Shown here piece after piece: positions 57,042-64,000 of a stretch of 64,000 bases of DNA. A program made the position numbers and the translations under genes. The stretch covers positions 1-64,000 of the forward strand of contig JANQSH010000093.1 of NCBI GenBank assembly GCA_028284145.1. The letters run 5' to 3'. Positions within the stretch are counted from its first letter, which is position 1. Every line of letters starts with the position of its first letter. The stretch is from Planctomycetaceae bacterium. GTDB lineage: Bacteria > Planctomycetota > Planctomycetia > Planctomycetales > Planctomycetaceae. The notes beneath the pieces were generated by a model. It was not told where the DNA came from. It ran no database searches and saw only the letters and a program-made list of their open reading frames with translations.

Positions 57042-58286
57042 ATGCAGTCTCGAGTTCTTCCGTTTTGGTTGACTTCACTGTCATGTCTGGTGTTCTACAC
57101 CGGGTCTGGCGACCATGTATTGGCACAGAACCGACGCACGGCAGTCGATGTCGAAGTTGTCGACGCGCAAGGGAGGCGACATGAAGGGGAATTTCAACGA
57201 GCTGATGGTGTATCCCTGTTTTTGAAGAACGATGGTATTTCGGAAATCAAAATCACGGATCTTATTGAAGTTCGGTTTCCTCAACACAAACGAAAAAAGC
57301 CGCGTGGACCAATCGTTCTGCTTGAAAATGGCGACCGGCTTGGCGTGAAGCCACTGACAACCAACGGTGATTTCGGTTTGGAAACCGCATGGACAGAGTT
57401 CCCCGCCTGGCCTCAACTGACGCTGCCTTTGGAGACGATTCAGGGCATTCTGTTCTCTCGACCCAATGATCGCCTCGCACGAGAGCGGATTATGAATCGG
57501 CTCATCGACGATCTGTGGAACGATGACCGCGCAATCCTTCAGAATGGCGATGAAGTGGTCGGCGAATTTGTGAAACTCTCAGAAAAGCAGCTTGCGCTGA
57601 CCGTGGCGGAAATCGAAACCAATATCGACCGCAACGGTGTGCGTGCAATTTCCTTTAATACCGAATTGATCAGTTTCCCGAAACCAGAGGGGCATCGGGC
57701 AGTCATTCTGCTGGTGGATGATTCGCGAATCAGTGTTACGAAATTGCGAATCGAGAAGGGTATCGCTTCAGGCAAGTTGATTGCGGGAGGGGAATTCCAT
57801 GTTCCGCTCGACTCCATCGCGACGATTCATTTCCTCGATGGCAATGCAACCTGCCTGTCGGATATTGAACCTGCCGACTACAAATTCACGCCTTATCTTT
57901 CGACAACCTGGCCAGTACAGAAAGACCGCAATGTGCGGGGTGGCCTGTTGACGCTGGGCGGGAAAACGTACGTCAAAGGACTGGGGCTGCACAGCCAATG
58001 TGTGGTGAGATATCAATTGGACAGGAAGTACGAATCGTTTCACGCGATTGCGGGCATTGACAACGGAGCAGGTAGAGCCGGACAGGTCATTTTGCGTCTG
58101 TTGGTGGACGGGAAGGAAGTTGCCAGCGAATCGCTATCACATGCCGATGATCCGTGGCTGATACCGCCCATTGATCTGCGGGGCAAACATGCACTGACGA
58201 TCAAGGTGGAATTTGGTGACCGGGCCGACGTGCAGGATCATTTGAATCTCTGCAATGCGGTGTTGGTGAAGCCGGTGGTGGAGTAA
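57042..58286 (+). CDS. Secreted protein with C-terminal NPCBM domain
   Basis: 414 residues. A signal peptide (PFWLTSLSCLVFYTGSGDHVLAQ) precedes beta-rich repeats that look like two or three tandem small barrels (VEVVDAQGRRHEGEF, LENGDRLGVKPL, LQNGDEVVGEFVKL). The C-terminal 145 residues are an NPCBM module (GGKTYVKGLGLHSQCVVRY, then GIDNGAGRAGQVI and VEFGDRADVQDHLN), a putative carbohydrate-binding domain. It may bind polysaccharide in the periplasm or at the surface. It starts 14 nt after the prenyltransferase-repeat gene. The frame is open to 56,976 inside that gene, but the ATG at 57,042 gives the signal peptide. Confidence 0.82.
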   Translation: MQSRVLPFWLTSLSCLVFYTGSGDHVLAQNRRTAVDVEVVDAQGRRHEGEFQRADGVSLFLKNDGISEIKITDLIEVRFPQHKRKKPRGPIVLLENGDRLGVKPLTTNGDFGLETAWTEFPAWPQLTLPLETIQGILFSRPNDRLARERIMNRLIDDLWNDDRAILQNGDEVVGEFVKLSEKQLALTVAEIETNIDRNGVRAISFNTELISFPKPEGHRAVILLVDDSRISVTKLRIEKGIASGKLIAGGEFHVPLDSIATIHFLDGNATCLSDIEPADYKFTPYLSTTWPVQKDRNVRGGLLTLGGKTYVKGLGLHSQCVVRYQLDRKYESFHAIAGIDNGAGRAGQVILRLLVDGKEVASESLSHADDPWLIPPIDLRGKHALTIKVEFGDRADVQDHLNLCNAVLVKPVVE

Positions 58287-58701
58287 TCGCCCTCGCCGTT
58301 GCAAACGGAAATCGAACGTTTTAGAGCGTATTACGCTCTTCTGTGGCGCGAAAATCGTCTTTTGGCCTGCAAGCGCAGATTCCCACGAGCGAAAACCGTC
58401 ACACCAAATGGTAAACCGCTCCAGACGCCCGCCCATACCTCCGTTACATCAAACTTCGTCTTCGTAAGTTACCGTTGGTACTCCATTTGCTTTGACTGGT
58501 AACACCTGCACAAGACGTAGATTGCCGTGCGTTATAGCACGGAGTGTGACGTGATAGCACATTTGAAAGGCAAATGGTGGGTCGAAAAGGCACGGCAAAA
58601 TAAGCATTACCCACACCAGCAGATGGTGAGTCATGATCCAGTCTGCGTCTTCTTTTTTCCGCAATTCCTCGAAGCATGAATAACAGACAGGAAGTGGAAC
58701 C
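58287..58701. other. Gap between the NPCBM gene and nifJ
   Basis: 415 bp. Holds repeat copy C (58,322-58,423) and presumably the nifJ promoter. No gene recognised. Confidence 0.4.
58322..58423 (+). repeat. Dispersed 105-bp TIR element, copy C
   Basis: Starts TAGAGCGTATTACGCTCTT and ends GTAAACCGCTCCA, with the TTGGCCTGCAA and CCCACGAGC blocks between; 36 nt after the NPCBM gene. Confidence 0.85.
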
Positions 58702-61700
58702 ATGACATCGGCCGATGGCACGAATGACAAATCGATGGCTGTGGCAGAACCGCCACAAGGAAAGGCGAGTTCAAAGTTCGTCACGGTAGATGGCAACGAA
58801 GCGGCGGCTTTTGTAGCTCATCAGGTCAGCGAAGTGATCGCCATCTATCCGATTACACCCGCTTACACCCGCCTCGCCGATGGGTGAACTCTCCGATGCC
58901 TGGTCCGCACAGCAGCGGATTAACATTTTCGGCACGGTGCCCGATGTCATCGAAATGCAGAGCGAAGGGGGCGCTGCCGGGGCGGTGCACGGCTCATTGC
59001 AGGCCGGGGCGTTGACGACGACTTTCACGGCATCGCAGGGTCTGTTGTTGATGATCCCCAACATGTACAAGATCGCCGGGGAATTACTTCCAACGGTGTT
59101 TCATATCGCCGCCCGCACGCTTGCCACGCACGCGTTGTCCATCTTTGGCGATCACAGTGATGTGATGTCGATCCGACAGGCAGGCTGGGCAATGCTGGCA
59201 TCAAACTCGGTGCAGGAGGTACAGGATCTCGCAATGATCTCCCATGCTGCGACGCTTCGCTCTCGCGTGCCGTTTATTCACTTCTTTGATGGCTTCCGGA
59301 CATCACACGAAGTCAACAAGATTGAGCAACTGTCGCGGGACGAAATCCGAGCGATGATTGAAGACGATCTGGTGCAGGCCTGTCGCGATCGGGCGATGGA
59401 CCCGGACAAACCGGTGTTGCGCGGCTCTGCACAAAACCCGGACGTCTTCTTCCAGGCGCGCGAGGCATGCAACCCGTATCACAACGCTGTCCCGCAAATC
59501 GTGCGGGAAACAATGCAGCAGTTTCGCGAATTGACGGGTCGGTCTTACGATCTATTCGAGTATGTTGGGGCTGATGACGCCGAACGGGTTATTGTGATGA
59601 TGGGGTCCGGCGCGGGAGCGGTGGAAGAGGCGGTTAGCCGCCTTTCCTCTGCGGGTGAAAAAGTGGGGCTGGTGAAAGTCCGTTTGTACCGACCATTCGA
59701 AACGGCTGCATTTGTCGCAGCGCTGCCGGAATCAACTCGGAAGGTTGCCGTACTGGACCGGACTAAAGAGCCAGGTGCCGTGGGCGAGCCACTTTACCAG
59801 GATGTGGTCGCGGCTTTGGCGGAAACCGGTCGGCTGTCGAGTTGCCCAACGGTTCTGGGTGGCCGATATGGGCTTTCATCAAAAGAATTCACTCCGGCGA
59901 TGGCATCCCGGATATTTGAAGAACTGGACTCCTCAGATCCCAAACGGCACTTCACCATCGGCATCGTCGACGACGTGACGCATCTGAGTCTCAAATGGGA
60001 CCCCAGGTTTTCGACCGAGGAAGAGGATGTAACGCGAGCCGTCTTTTACGGGCTGGGCAGTGATGGCACCGTTGGCGCCAGCAAGAACTCGGTCAAGATC
60101 ATCGGTGAAAACACACCGATGTACGCTCAGGGCTATTTCGTTTATGACTCCAAAAAAGCCGGTTCTGTCACTGTGTCGCACGTGCGGTTCAGCCCGCGCC
60201 CCATTCAATCGACCTACCTGATCGACCGGGCGAATTTCGTTGCCTGTCATCAATTCAACTTCCTGGAACGAATTGATGTTCTCACCACGGCACAACCCGG
60301 CGCGACATTCCTGTTGAACAGTCCGTATGGCCCGGACGAAGTGTGGGACAAAATCCCCAAAGAGGTACAACAGCAGATCATCGACAAGCAGTTGAGGCTC
60401 TTTGTTGTCGATGCGATCTCAGTTGCACAGGAAGCGGGCATGGGGATGCGGATCAACACAATCATGCAGACCTGCTTCTTTGCACTTTCAGGAGTCTTAC
60501 CGCGTGACCAGGCGATTGAGCAAATCAAAGAAGCGATCCGCAAAACATACGGCAAGCGGGGTCAGACAATCCTTGATCGGAACTTTGCCGCCGTCGATGC
60601 GGCTTTGACCGGTCTGTTTGAAGTTCAAGTTCCATCCGATATTACGAGCACGATCAAGCGCATCTCGTACTCGCATTCGGAAGGGGCCGATTTCGTCCAG
60701 CGGGTGACCTCGATGCTGCTCGATGGCCGGGGAGATCTGCTGCCCGTCAGTGCATTGCCGGTGGATGGCACATTCCCGACCGACACAGCGAAAATCGAAA
60801 AGCGAAGCATCGCACAGGAGATTCCGATCTGGGACGGAGACATTTGCATTCAGTGTGGATTGTGTACGCTGGTCTGCCCGCATGCCGCCATTCGTTCCAA
60901 GGCATATCCCAAATCGTCCGTCAATGGTGTGCCGGATGGATTTGAATCCCGCGACTGGAAGGGGAAAGAGTTGCCCGACCATTTGCTCACGATTCAGGTC
61001 GCCCCGGAAGATTGCACTGGTTGTGGCATCTGTGTGGATGTCTGCCCGGCGAAAAGCAAAGAGGTCGTCAAACATAAGGCGATCAATATGGAGCCAAAGC
61101 TGGAACACCTCGATCGAGAACGTGACAACTTTGAATACTTCCTTTCGCTGCCAGAAGTCGATCGGACACAAATCAGGACGGAAACGGTGAAGGGTTCGCA
61201 ATTGCTGCAGCCGTTGTTTGAGTACTCGGGCGCCTGCGCTGGCTGCGGAGAGACTCCCTACCTGAAACTGATGAGTCAGTTGTATGGCGACCGGGCATTG
61301 ATCGCTAACGCAACCGGTTGTTCGTCAATTTATGGCGGCAACCTGCCGACCACCCCCTGGAGTGCCAACAGCGATGGCCGCGGGCCAACCTGGAACAATT
61401 CTCTGTTTGAGGACAACGCAGAATTCGGTTTAGGTCTGCGATTGGCATTGGACCAGAAACGGGACCATGCCGAATTTCTGCTGAAATCCATAGCTGGTAC
61501 GGTCGGCGACGATGCGGTCAGAGCGATTCTGGAAGCACCACAAACGACAGAAACGGAAATTCTGGAACAGCGGAAGCGGGTCTCCGGACTGAAGGAGCAA
61601 TTGGCAGCCAGCGACGAGGAATATGCCGGTAAGTTAGCGGCCCTGGCCGATGTTTTTGTGAACCGTAGCGTCTGGATTGTCGGGGGCGATGGCTGGGCGT

Positions 61701-62344
61701 ATGACATCGGGTTCGGCGGATTGGATCATGTGCTGACCACGGGGCGCAACGTGAATATCCTCGTACTCGATACCGGCGTCTATTCCAACACCGGTGGCCA
61801 GGCATCCAAAGCAACACCGCGTGCCGCGGTCGCCAAATTCGCGGCTGCCGGGAAACCGTCACGCAAGAAAGACCTCGGAATGCTCGCCGTTTCGTACGGC
61901 AACGTGTATGTGGCTCAGGTGGCGATGGGCAGTAATCCAGCCCAGACCGTTAAGGCGTTTCGCGAAGCCGAGTCGTATCCTGGCCCGTCATTGTTGATGG
62001 CGTACAGTCACTGCATTGCGCATGGCATCGATATGACCACGGCGATGACGCATCAGAAAACGGTCGTACAAACCGGTTTCTGGCCGTTGTTCCGCTACGA
62101 TCCCCGTGAGGCCAACGCCGGGGAACAGCCATTCCATCTCGACAGCCGCAAACCTTCCAAACCATTCCGGGAACTGGCGATGAAAGAGGCTCGCTTTGCG
62201 ATGCTGACGCGAATGGACGGCGAACGAGCGGACCTCCTGCTGGAACAGGCGCAGCGAGATATTGATGACCAGTGGCGGTATTACGAACAGATGGCGGGCG
62301 TGGAACGCGCAATCGTCAATGACTTTGAGGAGGCCCAATCATGA
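58702..62344 (+). pseudogene. nifJ: Pyruvate:ferredoxin (flavodoxin) oxidoreductase, frameshifted by a 10-bp tandem duplication
   Basis: It encodes all domains of a single-chain PFOR (about 1,200 residues): the N-terminal VDGNEAAAFVAHQVSEVIAIYPITP, the gamma-like domain with GSKNSVKIIGEN-type sequence near 60,080, two 4Fe-4S motifs (CIQCGLCTLVC near 60,845 and CTGCGICVDVC near 61,015), a TPP domain with ACAGCGET near 61,230, and GGDGWAYDIG near 61,685. It would decarboxylate pyruvate to acetyl-CoA and reduce ferredoxin. After codon 50 TTACACCCGC is present twice (58,853-58,872), shifting the frame to a stop at 58,887. With one copy the family sequence PITPASPMGELSD is restored exactly. A long frame resumes at 58,880, so only the N-terminus is cut off. 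Confidence 0.85.
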
Positions 62345-63366
62345 GCGTCGACCTGACCACCTGCTACCTCGGCATGCCGTTGTGTAATCCACTGGCGATC
62401 GCCGCCTGCCGTCCGTTGACTGGCGACCTCGATATGCTGCGGCGTCTGGAAGATGCTGGTGCGTCAATGGCTGTGTTGCCTTCATTATTTGAAGAACAGA
62501 TCGAACACGAAGAACTGGAAATCAACCGGTTGTTGGAATTTCAGACTGAATCGTTTGCCGAAGCGATGTCGCATTTTCCGGAACTCGACAACTACAACAC
62601 CGGCCCACAGGAGTATCTGAGGCATTTGGAGGATGCGAAAAAGGCGGTCTCGATTCCGATCATCGGCAGTCTGAATGGGCAATCCAACGGTGGTTGGGTG
62701 CGATACGCAAAGATGATTGAAGAAGCCGGGGCCGATGCGCTGGAACTCAACGTCTATATTGTACCAACCGATCCTGGTATCACTTCGGCCGACGTTGAAC
62801 AGCGGTATCTCGATTTGGTTTCCGCCGTACGGCAATCGGTCGAGATTCCACTGTCTGTGAAGTTCGGCCCGCACATCACCAGTCTGCCTCATTTCGCGCA
62901 ACATCTGGTAGCTGCTGGTGCGGATGGTCTGGTGCTGTTCAATCGCTATGTCGAAGCGGATATTGATCTCGAAACGTTGCAGTTCAAGCCGGATCTGGTG
63001 TTAAGTAATCGCCACGAAGCGCGCGTGCCGATTCGCTGGATCGCCATTTTGCGGGATCAATTGCAGGCTTCACTCGCTGCCACCAGTGGGATTCACAGGA
63101 TGCAGGGAGTCCTCAAGCTGCTGCTGGCTGGTGCCGATGTCACCATGTTGGCGAGCGCTCTGCTGATGAAGGGACCGGAATTCCTCAGCATACTTCTGGA
63201 GGAGGTCACCACCTGGCTTGAAGAGAATGAGTATCAGTCGGTCGAGCAGATGAAAGGGAGCATGAGTCGCAGCAATTCGTCGAATCCAGGTGCCCTGGAG
63301 CGTGCGAATTACATGCGTGCCCTCATCAGGTACTCCGCCGAATATCCCGGAGAACCAGTCGCCTGA
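62341..63366 (+). CDS. Dihydroorotate-dehydrogenase-like flavoprotein
   Basis: 341 residues with the TIM-barrel fold of class 1 dihydroorotate dehydrogenases. It has the N-terminal NPLAIAACRPLTGD (FMN phosphate side), PIIGSLNG, ALELNVY, PLSVKFGPH with the FMN lysine, and a C-terminal GVLKLLLAGADVTMLASALL. The classical catalytic Cys/Ser loop is not obvious, so the substrate may not be dihydroorotate. This family commonly follows nifJ in bacteria and may take electrons from or deliver them to PFOR. It starts on an ATGA overlap with nifJ. The tail (SVEQMKGSMSRSNSSNPGALERANYM) is typical of this subfamily. Confidence 0.8.
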   Translation: MSVDLTTCYLGMPLCNPLAIAACRPLTGDLDMLRRLEDAGASMAVLPSLFEEQIEHEELEINRLLEFQTESFAEAMSHFPELDNYNTGPQEYLRHLEDAKKAVSIPIIGSLNGQSNGGWVRYAKMIEEAGADALELNVYIVPTDPGITSADVEQRYLDLVSAVRQSVEIPLSVKFGPHITSLPHFAQHLVAAGADGLVLFNRYVEADIDLETLQFKPDLVLSNRHEARVPIRWIAILRDQLQASLAATSGIHRMQGVLKLLLAGADVTMLASALLMKGPEFLSILLEEVTTWLEENEYQSVEQMKGSMSRSNSSNPGALERANYMRALIRYSAEYPGEPVA

Positions 63367-63678
63367 TCCAGGGATGGGAGAGAGCGCGTCGTATTCGGCA
63401 AAAGAGAATTCTCTCGATAAGTTGCGAAGATCGCAGAGAGAGGAAATTCTGGACAGGATAGAGATGAACTCTCGCGGAATCCGCAAAAAGTGACAGTTAG
63501 AGCGATGGCTGGTGAGGTCGGCGTTTTGCGCGATTCATCACACCAACGAATCCGGTGGGGAATTTTCACCCGGACGGAGATCCATCCGTGTTGATTCTCC
63601 GGTCAACCGTAATCGTCGCACGAGGCAGAGACAAGGTTGCATCATGAAGACGTGACCTTCTTACCATGCTTCTGCAGG
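63367..63678. other. Gap between convergent genes
   Basis: 312 bp. I see no gene or strong terminator. Confidence 0.35.
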
Positions 63679-64000
63679 CTACTCTTCCCCATCCGGCATC
63701 GGATTCAGCTTGATGATATTGAACATTGCCCCTTGCGGATCAAACGCCACCGACATTCTTCCAACCGGAATATCAAAAGGTTCCATGATCAATTGGCCAC
63801 CCAGTTCCTTGATTTTCGCTGCAGCTGCGTCGCAGTCAGCAACCGAGAAGTAGACGCTCCAGCAGCCGGGCATCTGTTCCATCTCCGGGGCAATTTGCAT
63901 AATCCCCCCCACCTCCTTGCCGTTGAGTTTGATGATTTCATAACGCGTCGGGTTTTCAGGAAAGGGTTCGTACTCCCAACCGAACAGCCCGGCAAAGAAA
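63679..64000 (-). CDS. VOC family (glyoxalase/bleomycin-resistance fold) protein, partial
   Basis: The visible 106 residues run to the window edge and continue beyond it, so the N-terminus is missing. Beta-alpha-beta-beta-beta modules are clear: FFAGLFGWEYEPFPE, RYEIIKLNGKEVGGIM, WSVYFSVADCDAAAAKIKELGGQLIMEPFDIPVGRMSVAFDPQGAMFNIIKL. This is the glyoxalase-fold pattern found in CFP-30/PhnB-like VOC proteins, where the GQLIMEPFDIP segment is usual. The family includes isomerases, dioxygenases and binding proteins; no specific activity can be assigned. An internal ATG at 63,912 is not the true start. Confidence 0.8.
   Translation of the reverse strand, partial: FFAGLFGWEYEPFPENPTRYEIIKLNGKEVGGIMQIAPEMEQMPGCWSVYFSVADCDAAAAKIKELGGQLIMEPFDIPVGRMSVAFDPQGAMFNIIKLNPMPDGEE

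Noticed and set aside
58853-58887. Programmed frameshift in nifJ
   Set aside because: No slippery heptamer or downstream stimulatory hairpin. The exact 10-bp duplication explains the shift fully.

Overview
The window looks like a chromosomal segment of a planctomycete (Planctomycetota, probably Planctomycetales of the Gimesia/Rubinisphaera/Fuerstiella kind). The signs are moderate GC, long intergenic gaps, secreted proteins of planctomycete character (a prenyltransferase-repeat protein next to an NPCBM protein), a single-chain SecDF, and an operon pairing pyruvate:ferredoxin oxidoreductase with a dihydroorotate-dehydrogenase-like protein. The genus is an inference. I saw no rRNA, tRNA or CRISPR array.

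Region 1 (about 1-24,000) is a surface-glycan locus. Its core, on the minus strand from 17,830 down to 10,515, is eight tightly overlapping genes matching the GDP-sugar route to CMP-legionaminic acid: legB, legC, an N-acetyltransferase (legH role), legG, legI, a Gfo/Idh oxidoreductase, legF/ptmB and ptmA. A ptmE-like CBS-nucleotidyltransferase lies beyond an opposite-strand O-antigen ligase-like gene. Around them are a flippase, a second ligase/polymerase-like protein, a GT-B protein, a methyltransferase and a polysaccharide-deacetylase-like protein. On the plus strand are an HpcH/HpaI aldolase, an asparagine synthase, a phosphoglycosyl transferase and hisH.

Region 2 (24,000-37,750) is housekeeping: enolase, a tandem class II aldolase, gmhA-gmhB, threonine synthase, groES-groEL, a TPR protein and ilvE. 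It also holds two damaged genes (DUF2007 and GxxExxY families). Region 3 (37,850-40,625) is a three-gene operon that looks like a defence module: a DNA methyltransferase with a long C-terminal extension ending in a degenerate GIY-YIG-like domain, followed by two TIR-domain proteins. Its 3' two thirds are lower in GC than the flanks. I found no match for this combination among the systems I know.

Region 4 (40,750-64,000) holds a secreted protein, epmB and efp in divergent orientation, a membrane glycosyltransferase, fabI, a GspF-like protein, tgt-yajC-secDF, ilvD, the prenyltransferase-repeat/NPCBM pair, and nifJ, which is frameshifted by a 10-bp tandem duplication and followed by its usual partner. 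A VOC protein runs off the right end. Six copies of a roughly 105-bp terminal-inverted-repeat element lie between genes across the window.
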